Shown here piece after piece: positions 9,127 to 18,294 of a stretch of 64,000 nt of DNA. The notes below the pieces were generated by a model. It had not been told where the DNA came from. It ran no database searches and saw only the letters and a list, made by a program, of their open reading frames with translations. This DNA is from Yersinia kristensenii (GTDB taxonomy: Bacteria; Pseudomonadota; Gammaproteobacteria; Enterobacterales; Enterobacteriaceae). Position 1 is the first letter of the stretch. Every line of letters starts with the position of its first letter. A program made the position numbers and the translations under genes. The stretch spans positions 124,001-188,000 of the forward strand of contig NZ_UHIY01000001.1 in NCBI RefSeq assembly GCF_900460525.1, read 5' to 3'.

Positions 9127-10026
9127 ATGAGCAAGAAATTCATAAAAAAAGAAGGATTGGCATTGGTATCCATGGCGCGCTATTTAATTGGTGAGTGCCC
9201 TGGCAATCGGCTTAAAACCATTGATGAGTTATCCGATAATTTCGGTATCTCAGTCGGCGTGGTACAACATGCCTTAAAAGTGTTGGAGGCGGATGGCGCT
9301 ATTATTGTTGAACGCCGTGGCCGTAATGGAACCTTACTGGTTGATCTGAATATGCCGCTGTTACTGCAACAAGCGGATCTGGGCAATATGGTGTGTGCCA
9401 TGCCACTGCCTTACACTAAACTTTATGAGGGTTTGGCCAGTGGTTTAAGAGAACAATTTACCTTACTTCCCCTTTATTTTGCCCATATGCGTGGGGCAGA
9501 AGTGCGGATTGAATGCCTAATAGACGGCATTTATGACATGGCGGTAGTTTCGCATCTGGCGGCTAAAAGTTATCTCGATCAAGGGAAAGTCACACTGGCG
9601 TTGAATTTGGGTAATGGCTCTTACGTGGATGGTCACCAACTTATTTGCCGCCGTGGCGAACAGCATAAAATTCGTAGAGTTGGGTTAGATCCGCGCTCAC
9701 CCGACCAATGTCTGCTGACTGAAATTAAATTTGCCGGGCAATCTATCGAATTAGTCGAATTACCTTATAGCGATTGTATCGCACATATAAACCGTGGTGA
9801 TATTGATGCCGCCATTTGGAATTTGACAGATAATATTCCCCATGAGGATTTACAGGCAATAAAGCTGCAAGGCGATGAGCGTTATATTCAAGCCTCGCAA
9901 GCCGTTATTCTTATCCGGCCCGATAATCATCCCATCAAATTACTGTTGGAAAAAGGGATTAATGAAACATTGCTGCTTAACCACCAGCGAGCTGTACAGC
10001 ACGGCGAGATAGAACCTCGCTACTAA
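9127..10026 (+). CDS. yhfZ: YhfZ-like GntR-type transcriptional regulator
   Basis: Cytoplasmic regulator of 299 residues. The N-terminal winged helix-turn-helix (about residues 10-75, LKTIDELSDNFGISVGVVQH) is followed by a larger C-terminal domain that resembles a periplasmic-binding-protein ligand fold, as in E. coli YhfZ. Typical stretches include GSYVDGHQLICRRG and DIDAAIWNL. In E. coli yhfZ is the first gene of the yhfZYXWUTS cluster. Here only a yhfY-like gene follows, 47 bp downstream, so the enzymes it would normally control are absent from this locus. Target genes here are unknown. Confidence 0.75.
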   Translation: MSKKFIKKEGLALVSMARYLIGECPGNRLKTIDELSDNFGISVGVVQHALKVLEADGAIIVERRGRNGTLLVDLNMPLLLQQADLGNMVCAMPLPYTKLYEGLASGLREQFTLLPLYFAHMRGAEVRIECLIDGIYDMAVVSHLAAKSYLDQGKVTLALNLGNGSYVDGHQLICRRGEQHKIRRVGLDPRSPDQCLLTEIKFAGQSIELVELPYSDCIAHINRGDIDAAIWNLTDNIPHEDLQAIKLQGDERYIQASQAVILIRPDNHPIKLLLEKGINETLLLNHQRAVQHGEIEPRY

Positions 10027-10073
10027 TCATATCAATCTGGCAGCAAGCCAAGCTATTTTCAGGAGGACACTCT

Positions 10074-10454
10074 TTGAAGATTTGTATTGATGCACGTCTT
10101 AATATTTTGTGTCAGTCAGGGGTTATTGATCACGATATTGGTCAAGGATTAGACCAGGTTATCAACCGCTTAGAGAATTTTTGGCAATTGCCAGTGCAGA
10201 GTGAACAAGGTGTTATGACCATCACCCATATGGCGAATGCATTGATGCGTACTCGTTATGGTGAAGAGATCCACGCGCTGGACCCAGCAATATTAGCGGA
10301 AATTGTTCAAAGTGAAGAGATTCACTATATCCGTGAAATAAATCAGGATTTGTTGGCCTATTTTTCACTAAAACCGGCAGAAAATGAAATCGGATATTTA
10401 CTCACCAACCTTTACGGTCTATACCTTTCTAGTGACACCCCCCTGCTGCGTTAA
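10074..10454 (+). CDS. yhfY: YhfY-like stand-alone PRD domain protein
   Basis: A small cytoplasmic protein of 126 residues made of a single PTS-regulation domain, as in E. coli YhfY (about 120 residues). The conserved PRD histidine is probably that in TITHMANALMRTR (near residue 54), with YGEEIHALD after it. It uses a TTG start preceded by a perfect AGGAGG at 10061-10066. PRD proteins are usually phosphorylated by the PTS or bind a regulator. Sitting 47 bp after yhfZ, it may modulate that protein; this is inference. Confidence 0.7.
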   Translation: MKICIDARLNILCQSGVIDHDIGQGLDQVINRLENFWQLPVQSEQGVMTITHMANALMRTRYGEEIHALDPAILAEIVQSEEIHYIREINQDLLAYFSLKPAENEIGYLLTNLYGLYLSSDTPLLR

Positions 10455-10710
10455 AGCATTTTGGTGGGGGATGATTGTGGAAATACAACATCAGGGCCTT
10501 TTTCATCATAAATATTCAAAATAATAATAATTTAATAGCTATCTTTCTGCCCAAGGCGGCCAGGAGAGAAAACGTTTTAAAAAACCTATTAAAATAAGAC
10601 ATTAAACTCATTAATGGGACTGTTTCGTTCTGCACCAGGGAAAATTTCAGCCCCATAGTGATGTTATTAAGGTAGAACAAACTGAAGCCAATAACTTTGG
10701 TGTTAGAAAT
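10455..10710. other. AT-rich intergenic region with no recognised gene
   Basis: After the yhfY-like stop this stretch has no convincing ORF, RNA gene or repeat. In E. coli the rest of the yhf cluster (yhfX onward) would begin here; no trace of it is visible. Confidence 0.5.
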
Positions 10711-10748
10711 AAAAAAGCCCGTATCGTTTGGTGACGAACGGGCTTTCT
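10711..10748. terminator. terminator downstream of glnB
   Basis: AAAAAGCCCGT ... ACGGGCTTTCTT forms a long hairpin with inner pairing CGT/ACG. The A run on + gives a T run for leftward glnB transcripts. Confidence 0.88.
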
Positions 10749-10768
10749 TATTAGGTCAAAGAAAGAAG

Positions 10769-12744
<1,976 letters not shown>

Positions 12745-12789
12745 TGGGATTTAAACTCGGTTGTCAGTGTTGTCATTGATTAACAACAG

Positions 12790-14127
12790 TTATTCTTTGA
12801 AATCGTTGGCATCTAACTCATGGCGTGACAACAACTTGTAAAACTCGGTACGGTTACGCCCCGCCATCCTTGCCGCCTGAGTCACATTACCTTTGGTGAT
12901 TTGTAACAGTTTACGCAAATAATTCAATTCGAATTGATTACGAGCCTCAACAAAGGTTGGTAATGCCGTATTTTCCCCTTCTAATGCCTGTTCAACCAGG
13001 GCCTCACTGATAACCGGCGCAGAGGTTAATGCCACACATTGCTCAATAACGTTGACCAACTGGCGCACATTACCCGGCCAACTGGCGGTCATGAGCCGTT
13101 TCATCGCATCGGTTGAGAAGCTACGAACAAAGGGCTTATGCCGTTTCGCTGATTCACGTAACAAATGGTTAGCGAGCAGCGGAATATCTTCTGAGCGCTC
13201 ATGCAGCGCGGGGATCTTGAGATTCACTACATTCAAACGATAGTAGAGATCTTCACGAAATTCATTTTTTGCCATTGCTTTGGGCAAATCACGGTGAGTC
13301 GCTGAAATGATCCGCACATCAATACTTAAATCACGGTTACTGCCCAATGGGCGCACTTTGCGCTCCTGCAAGACTCTCAGCAACTTCACCTGCAAAGACA
13401 GAGGCATATCGCCGATTTCATCTAAGAACAGTGTCCCACCTTCGGCGGCCTGAAATAGCCCTTCGCGGCTACTGACTGCACCGGTAAACGCGCCCTTGGC
13501 ATGGCCAAATAACTCGGATTCCAATAACTGTTCTGGCAATGCACCACAGTTGATGGCGATAAAAGCCTTTTTCGCCCGTGGGCTGGCAGCATGAATCGCT
13601 TGTGCCAAGACTTCTTTACCTGTGCCGCTTTGCCCGTTGATCAGTACGCTGACATCCGATTGCGCCACCATTTTGGCTTGCTCCAGCAAGCGCAACATCA
13701 CTGGGCTGCGGGTGACTATCTCTTCACGCCAGGTATCATCACCGGCAGGAATAGAAAGTTCTAGCGCTGCATCAATTGCTTTATATAAAGCATCGCGATC
13801 AACTGGCTTAGTCAGGAAGCTAAACACCCCCTGCTGAGTGGCGGCTACAGCATCAGGAATAGAACCGTGGGCGGTCAGAATAATTACCGGCATACCCGGT
13901 TGATGCTTCTGAATTTCAGCAAATAACGCCATGCCATCCATTTCATCCATACGCAAGTCACTGATAACCAAATCAATTTTTTCACGCATTAACAAACGCA
14001 ATGCTTCCTGCCCGCTTTCTGCGGTGGTGACATTAAAACCTTCACTGGTTAAACGCATCCCCAGCAACTTCAGTAAGCTGGGGTCGTCATCAACCAGCAG
14101 TAGATTGGCCGGTTTGCGTGGCGTCAT
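12790..14127 (-). CDS. glrR: sigma54-dependent response regulator GlrR (QseF)
   Basis: Response regulator of the QseE/GlrK system. Three domains are visible: a receiver (residues 1-120) with the phosphoacceptor Asp57 in VISDLRM, a central AAA+ domain with Walker A GQSGTGKEV and the sigma54-contacting GAFTGA loop, and a C-terminal Fis-type HTH (GNVTQAARMAGRNRTEFYKLL region). I start at the ATG at 14127 (MTPRKPANLLLVDDD), which has AAGGAAT upstream and overlaps qseG by 38 bp. Its known target is glmY, whose promoter and three binding sites are in this window. Confidence 0.95.
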   Translation of the reverse strand: MTPRKPANLLLVDDDPSLLKLLGMRLTSEGFNVTTAESGQEALRLLMREKIDLVISDLRMDEMDGMALFAEIQKHQPGMPVIILTAHGSIPDAVAATQQGVFSFLTKPVDRDALYKAIDAALELSIPAGDDTWREEIVTRSPVMLRLLEQAKMVAQSDVSVLINGQSGTGKEVLAQAIHAASPRAKKAFIAINCGALPEQLLESELFGHAKGAFTGAVSSREGLFQAAEGGTLFLDEIGDMPLSLQVKLLRVLQERKVRPLGSNRDLSIDVRIISATHRDLPKAMAKNEFREDLYYRLNVVNLKIPALHERSEDIPLLANHLLRESAKRHKPFVRSFSTDAMKRLMTASWPGNVRQLVNVIEQCVALTSAPVISEALVEQALEGENTALPTFVEARNQFELNYLRKLLQITKGNVTQAARMAGRNRTEFYKLLSRHELDANDFKE

Positions 14128-15190
14128 GAGATTCCTTATTCGTCGCAGGTGGAACGTCAGTTGGGGGAACAACTGGCGGTGTATAAGTATCAGCCGGTTT
14201 TTCTCCCGGTTGCGGCGCAGGTTTATTGTCTACTGGCGACTCTGTTGGCTTATTTTCAACCGGAGCAGGCGCGGCGGGTTTAGCCTCAGCCGGCTTAGTT
14301 TCAGCCGGTTTCACTTCCGTCGGCTTGGTTTCAACTGGCTTGGTTTCGGCCGGTTTCACGTCCGCAGGCTTAGTTTCAACCGGTTTGACTGGCTCTACTT
14401 TTGGCTGAGAATCAGCCTCGGCTGGCTTGAGTGCCGCTGCGGCTGCATCTTTGCTATCCGCATCAGTTTCCGGAATCTCATTTTGCATTTGCTTACGTGA
14501 TGAAAGCTGCCGTTCAATATCGGTTAGGTTTTCCAGCTTGCGGGTAGTATCCAATAAATTATATTGCAACCGAACCTGGCTTTCTCTCAGACGGTCAATT
14601 TGCGCATCGGACTCTTCTTGCAAGCGCTGATAACGCGTGCGCTCTTCAGCCAGAGAGATGCGCAGCACCTGCTGCTCCCGCCACAGTTGAATGAGTGGGC
14701 GCACAGCGCCGGGGAAGCTTTGGGTATAACTGTTTAAGCGCTCAACCACCTGACGGCGTTCAGCAATTGAAGGCTCAGAGCTGCTCACCAAAATGCCTTG
14801 CTTGAAGGCGGCTGACCACGTGACGACCGGTAAAGACGCGGCTAATGCCCGTGCTTGAGTTGAACCCAAGCGCTCAGCGCAATCCATCGCCCTCAGCCAA
14901 TAAAGGGAGTTTTCAAGGGTCTCTTTGTCATCAAGACTCCACAGCACATCGCAGGGTAGAGTTCGATAATCAATAATTTTCGTTTCCGGTATCACCATCT
15001 GAACTGCCTGGGAAAAACGGCCAACGGTCGGATTATCAGTACACCCCGTGAGTAATAGCGGGGCCAGCAACAAAGCTCGCCAAAAAATACCCGAGCCAGA
15101 TTTACCCACCAGCTTATTGGCAGTAGTTGATGTCTGGCATGACAAAAAGACGGTCTTTTTCATTATGTTGCGCATAGACCATTTGTACAT
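14090..15190 (-). CDS. qseG: outer-membrane lipoprotein QseG with an extended Lys/Pro/Glu-Thr repeat tail
   Basis: QseG is a lipoprotein encoded between the qseE sensor and glrR and thought to interact with the sensor. The core matches E. coli QseG (ENSLYWLRAMDCAERLG, RKLENLTDIERQLSSRK) with a coiled-coil-like segment around residues 170-230. The lipobox LLTGC is at residues 46-50. The protein has about 366 residues against 237 in E. coli. The extra part is a C-terminal low-complexity tail of repeated KPAETKPVETKP units (about residues 265-340). The N-region before the lipobox is long; a GTG at 15109 would give a more usual signal peptide, but its ribosome site is weak. Confidence 0.88.
   Translation of the reverse strand: MYKWSMRNIMKKTVFLSCQTSTTANKLVGKSGSGIFWRALLLAPLLLTGCTDNPTVGRFSQAVQMVIPETKIIDYRTLPCDVLWSLDDKETLENSLYWLRAMDCAERLGSTQARALAASLPVVTWSAAFKQGILVSSSEPSIAERRQVVERLNSYTQSFPGAVRPLIQLWREQQVLRISLAEERTRYQRLQEESDAQIDRLRESQVRLQYNLLDTTRKLENLTDIERQLSSRKQMQNEIPETDADSKDAAAAALKPAEADSQPKVEPVKPVETKPADVKPAETKPVETKPTEVKPAETKPAEAKPAAPAPVENKPTESPVDNKPAPQPGEKPADTYTPPVVPPTDVPPATNKESHDATQTGQSTAG
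14230..14400 (-). repeat. tandem repeat in qseG coding for KPxETKPxE units
   Basis: Imperfect 15- and 30-bp units (GCCGGTTTxxxTTC variants on +) encode repeated KPAETKP/KPVETKP/KPTEVKP. Such tracts can gain or lose units by slipped-strand pairing without changing frame. Confidence 0.8.
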
Positions 15191-15193
15191 TAT

Positions 15194-16630
15194 TTATTCA
15201 TTCTCGGCGGTTAATGGCAATTCAACACGGAAGCAGACTGCGGCGTAATCCACTGACACCAATTGCAAGTCACCCTGCATACGTTTGATACAGTCCTGAG
15301 CAATACTCAACCCCAACCCGCTGCCTTTGACAGCGCCTTTTCGCTGATGGCTTCCCTGGAAAAAAGGCTCAAATATCATTGTTTCTTCAGATACTGGGAT
15401 CGAAGCCCCGGTATTGGCAATATCAATTTGCACGCGGTTATTCACCTGACGGCTGCGAATCCAAATGGTACCGGATTCCTCGCCATAGTGCACCGCATTG
15501 GAGTAGAGATTATCCAATACCCGCATCAATAGTGTTGGATCTGCCCAACAAATATCCGCTTTCAGCTCCGTCTCAGTACGAATCATCTTGGCTCGCGCCG
15601 GTAAGCTATGGGCCGAAATAACATCCTCGACCATTTCTATCAATTCAACATTTTCAAGCTCACCGGGGCCATCTGCCAGTTTACGGTTATAGTCCAATAA
15701 TTGTTCAATTAATAATTGTAAATGACGGCTACTATTATCAAGGATAGCCACCACTTCTTTCTGATCTTGAGTCAGTGGGCCTGCAACCTCATCAGCTAAC
15801 AATTCGGTGCCTTCGCGCATACTGGCCAGCGGCGTTTTCAACTCATGGGAGATATGGCGTAAAAACTCATGGCGCTGTGATTCAAGCCAGGCTAAACGTT
15901 CACTGAGCCAAATAATGCGCTGGGCCAGAGAGCGCAACTCGCGCGGCCCTTTAAACAATGCGATATCACCCAGTGGCCGCCCTTCCCCCAGCCGATTAAT
16001 CATTCGCTCAATGCCCTTAACCGGCCCGATAATCATACGGGTGAATAACACCACCAACAGCACACTGACCAAAAACAGTAACAGGGATTGCCAGCCAAAA
16101 AATTGACCACGTTCGGCAATATCTTTTTGTAATTGTTGCCCACGGGAGAAAATCACATCCCGGGTCGCCTGTACCATTTCGGCATTTGAGCGGGAAAATT
16201 GCTCTAATAAAGTGGAAGCGTTTTGCTCCGGGCCGCTATTTTTACATTGGATATCAGAAAGTTGAGTTAGCAATCCACTCAACGTCTGGTAATAGCGGGC
16301 ATCGGGCAGGATCGGGGCATGGGTATCCAGCATTTGAGCGTACTGTTTACGCTGATGCTGATAGAGCTTTGCCAGCGTTGCATCATCTAACACACAGTAT
16401 TGACGATAGCTGCGCTCCATTTCGAGTGCCACGCTGGTCATTGCCTCGCTGCGCCGGGCATCAGCCAACGTAGTACGATTAATGTCGGCCGCCTGGGTAC
16501 TCAGATGATCAAGACTTTGATAAGCCTGATAGGCTAGCACCAATAAAGGGAGCAGCACCAACAGGAATGCCATGAGCACCAATTGCCGTAAAGAACGGGG
16601 GAACAAACGCCATCTTTTCAACGAAATCAT
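15194..16630 (-). CDS. qseE: sensor histidine kinase QseE (GlrK)
   Basis: Inner-membrane sensor kinase that phosphorylates GlrR. It has 478 residues from the ATG at 16630. Visible parts are a first membrane segment (residues 15-35, LRQLVLMAFLLVLLPLLVLA), a periplasmic domain, a second segment (LLLFLVSVLLVVLFTRMII), a HAMP region, the phosphoacceptor His in LRHISHELKTPLA, and an ATPase domain with GSGLGLSIAQD. An alternative ATG at 16645 adds five residues; AGGT before 16630 favours the shorter form. The stop lies three bases before the qseG start, so the genes are coupled. Confidence 0.96.
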   Translation of the reverse strand: MISLKRWRLFPRSLRQLVLMAFLLVLLPLLVLAYQAYQSLDHLSTQAADINRTTLADARRSEAMTSVALEMERSYRQYCVLDDATLAKLYQHQRKQYAQMLDTHAPILPDARYYQTLSGLLTQLSDIQCKNSGPEQNASTLLEQFSRSNAEMVQATRDVIFSRGQQLQKDIAERGQFFGWQSLLLFLVSVLLVVLFTRMIIGPVKGIERMINRLGEGRPLGDIALFKGPRELRSLAQRIIWLSERLAWLESQRHEFLRHISHELKTPLASMREGTELLADEVAGPLTQDQKEVVAILDNSSRHLQLLIEQLLDYNRKLADGPGELENVELIEMVEDVISAHSLPARAKMIRTETELKADICWADPTLLMRVLDNLYSNAVHYGEESGTIWIRSRQVNNRVQIDIANTGASIPVSEETMIFEPFFQGSHQRKGAVKGSGLGLSIAQDCIKRMQGDLQLVSVDYAAVCFRVELPLTAENE

Positions 16631-16737
16631 CTCATTACCTATCATTCTGTTGTGATGCTAACTGACTCAGCCAGGATTACAATGCCTGTGACCCAATTTA
16701 TGCGGGCATGTCCGCAACTTGTCCGGTTGATTGAAGT

Positions 16738-16774
16738 AAAAAAAAAAGCACTTAGCGTTGAGCAAAGTGCTTTT
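16738..16774 (-). terminator. intrinsic terminator between glmY and qseE
   Basis: The stem AAAAGCACTT/AAGTGCTTTT is followed on the leftward strand by ten T. It lies 108 bp before the qseE start and can end transcripts coming from glmY, leaving partial read-through into qseE. Confidence 0.88.
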
Positions 16775-16875
16775 AATTAAGGTTGCTTGTCCATTATCGT
16801 CAGAATCATCATCAGACCTGCTTTTATTGTCATTTGCCGTGAAAACGGAAAGCTTTACCTTATCTTTGACCTTAA

Positions 16876-16943
16876 TATGCCCTAAATAATTCGAGTTGCA
16901 GGAAGACGGCCAATACGCATGCAGCTGAAGTATGACGGGTATA
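16876..16943. repeat. internally deleted ERIC element (68 bp)
   Basis: It begins TATGCCCTAAATAATTCGAG and ends GAAGTATGACGGGTATA. Both ERIC ends are present but the central core is missing. Its orientation is opposite to the copy at 1415. It lies between glmY and the terminator before qseE. Confidence 0.88.
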
Positions 16944-16949
16944 GATGTG

Positions 16950-17046
16950 ACAACGGGGCAATAAATGCCCCGTCGCAGAATATGTGGATGCCCTTAAACA
17001 TCGTCTCCAGTTTGATGAAGCCGAGGCAATCATCGGGAGGATGAGA
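16950..17046 (-). other. structured segment downstream of glmY
   Basis: On the leftward strand this holds a hairpin TCGTCTC ... GAGACGA with an inner GATGA/TCATC stem, then a second hairpin, GACGGGGCA-TTTAT-TGCCCCGTT. The second resembles a terminator but has only a weak T run. It may end or stabilise the glmY transcript, or lie in read-through RNA to qseE. Confidence 0.45.
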
Positions 17047-17059
17047 CGAATAGCATCCA

Positions 17060-17264
17060 GACATGTCCAATATTGATGAACTACTCATCACAGTAGGACA
17101 TAGGCGGCGCCTCACTCAACGTGTCGTCCGATGTTTGATATGTGCATTCACACAATATCGGTTTAGATGGACGATAGGCACCAGTCTTTGGCATCATTCG
17201 GTGGCTTATGAAGTGCATATTCCGCTTTACGGCGGGACTATCATAAATAGGTGAATGAGCAACT
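17060..17264 (-). ncRNA. glmY: small RNA GlmY
   Basis: Regulatory RNA that titrates RapZ so that GlmZ escapes cleavage and activates glmS. The 5' end on the leftward strand, AGTTGCTCATTCACC, closely matches E. coli GlmY. It is followed by the long first stem TTATGA ... TCATAA with an inner CCGC/GCGG pairing. CACGTTGAGTGAGGCGCC and an ATGTCC/GGACAT hairpin (17063-17101) come later. The position between purL and qseE is the E. coli glmY locus. The start is set by the sigma54 promoter; the 3' end is approximate, since no T-rich terminator follows directly. It contains no plausible protein. Confidence 0.85.
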
Positions 17265-17275
17265 GATATAGATAA

Positions 17276-17291
17276 TGCATCTTGCGTGCCA
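17276..17291 (-). promoter_or_regulatory. sigma54 promoter of glmY
   Basis: On the leftward strand TGGCACGCAAGATGCA has GG and GC exactly ten bases apart, as the -24/-12 consensus requires. The predicted start is about 12 bases downstream, at the AGTTGC that begins GlmY. No good sigma70 -35 hexamer fits the same start, which suggests sigma54-only control here. Confidence 0.9.
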
Positions 17292-17397
17292 AGTTTTAAA
17301 AAACACAATTAAGCTATTGATATTAAATATAAATAAATTTAGTCGTCAACTTCTTACCCTACTCTTTCTCATGAAGTCGAGTGATTCAATCCCGTTT

Positions 17398-17510
17398 TGT
17401 CGCTATTACCCGACAGCCAAGCCCCATATAAATAAAAACAATATAAATCAATCAGATAAATGTCTCCTTTTTGAGACAATCTCAATAGCCATTGTCTCGA
17501 TTTACCGACA
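17398..17510. promoter_or_regulatory. three GlrR activator sites (TGTC-N10-GACA) upstream of glmY
   Basis: Three perfect TGTC-N10-GACA sites lie at 17398-17415, 17461-17478 and 17493-17510. They sit 107-219 bp upstream of the glmY sigma54 promoter, the usual place for enhancer-binding proteins. This matches the known GlrR recognition pattern, and glrR itself is encoded 3 kb away. Confidence 0.88.
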
Positions 17511-17820
17511 TTATTTATTAAATCATTATTAATCAATAAGTTAATTATATTGGGTACCCTATTATATTCCTTATTTCTCCCTTCAATCTCAGCCTTTTAC
17601 CACGGCTCTGCAAACTGCAACATAAATCACCATAGCGTTATAAATTATGAGATTTCATCACTGCGCTGAATGAGTAACGCTAATGCTCTGGCTCTGGTGT
17701 CTGATGAAAAAATCGCCAAAGCACAGAAAACAAAATATCGGTAGCTGCTCATCCCTATATGAGTGGCTTACAGACACTAACTACACAGTTTTACTGATCT
17801 ATCATTAGAAAGGTGTCCAT
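17511..17820. other. intergenic region without a recognised gene
   Basis: It lies between the GlrR sites and the start of the small exported protein. There is no convincing ORF, repeat or promoter, apart from the ribosome site AAAGGTG just before 17821. Confidence 0.5.
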
Positions 17821-18246
17821 ATGAAAATCGGCTATATCACTTTCACCAGCGCCATGTTGTTCTGTTTATCCACCGCAGCTCAGCCATTGATTGCCAGTGG
17901 CTTATTGATAAAACAGATATCGTTAGCCAGCAGTCTTACTGTTTCAAATGACTTTTCTGTGCACGGAGTTCAACCGAGTTATTGGCTTAAAGACGGCCAA
18001 GGACAAATTGAAATGACAATAGCAACCCATGACCACTTACTGATCACCGGCTATCTCTATGATGTGGAGGGGCATGAAAAAGCGCGAGCCGAAACATTAA
18101 TTAATAATCGAACGAAAGATTTTTCATTACCTTTGGAAGGTATAGCAGCGGGGAATTATAAGTTAGTGATTAAAGCATTGAACACTGAACATCAAAGTGC
18201 CATTAAAAATTTTAATATTGCTTTAGCCAATTTCGCTGAAAATTAA
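17821..18246 (+). CDS. small exported protein of unknown function
   Basis: It has 141 residues with an N-terminal signal peptide (Lys2, a hydrophobic stretch to about residue 20, and likely cleavage near STAAQ). The mature part looks like a small beta-rich domain, with alternating stretches such as GQIEMTIATHDHLLITGYLYD and GIAAGNYKLVIKAL, the latter typical of Ig-like or carboxypeptidase-regulatory folds. There are no cysteines after the signal peptide and no lipobox. AAAGGTG lies six bases before the ATG. E. coli has no gene here between glmY and purL. I do not recognise the family; a periplasmic or secreted location is the only safe inference. Confidence 0.75.
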   Translation: MKIGYITFTSAMLFCLSTAAQPLIASGLLIKQISLASSLTVSNDFSVHGVQPSYWLKDGQGQIEMTIATHDHLLITGYLYDVEGHEKARAETLINNRTKDFSLPLEGIAAGNYKLVIKALNTEHQSAIKNFNIALANFAEN

Positions 18247-18250
18247 AGAT

Positions 18251-18280
18251 AAAAAAGGGGGAGCTAATCCGTTCCCCCTT
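18251..18280. terminator. terminator between the small exported protein gene and purL
   Basis: The hairpin AAGGGGGA/TTCCCCCTT follows an A run (T run for purL on -) and serves both convergent genes. Confidence 0.88.
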
Positions 18281-18294
18281 ATCAATAAGTTTAA

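Noticed and set aside
13931..14500. 189-residue Arg/Phe/Leu-rich frame on + across glrR and qseG
   Set aside because: Antisense of the qseG repeat; its apparent repeats simply mirror the KPxETKP codons.
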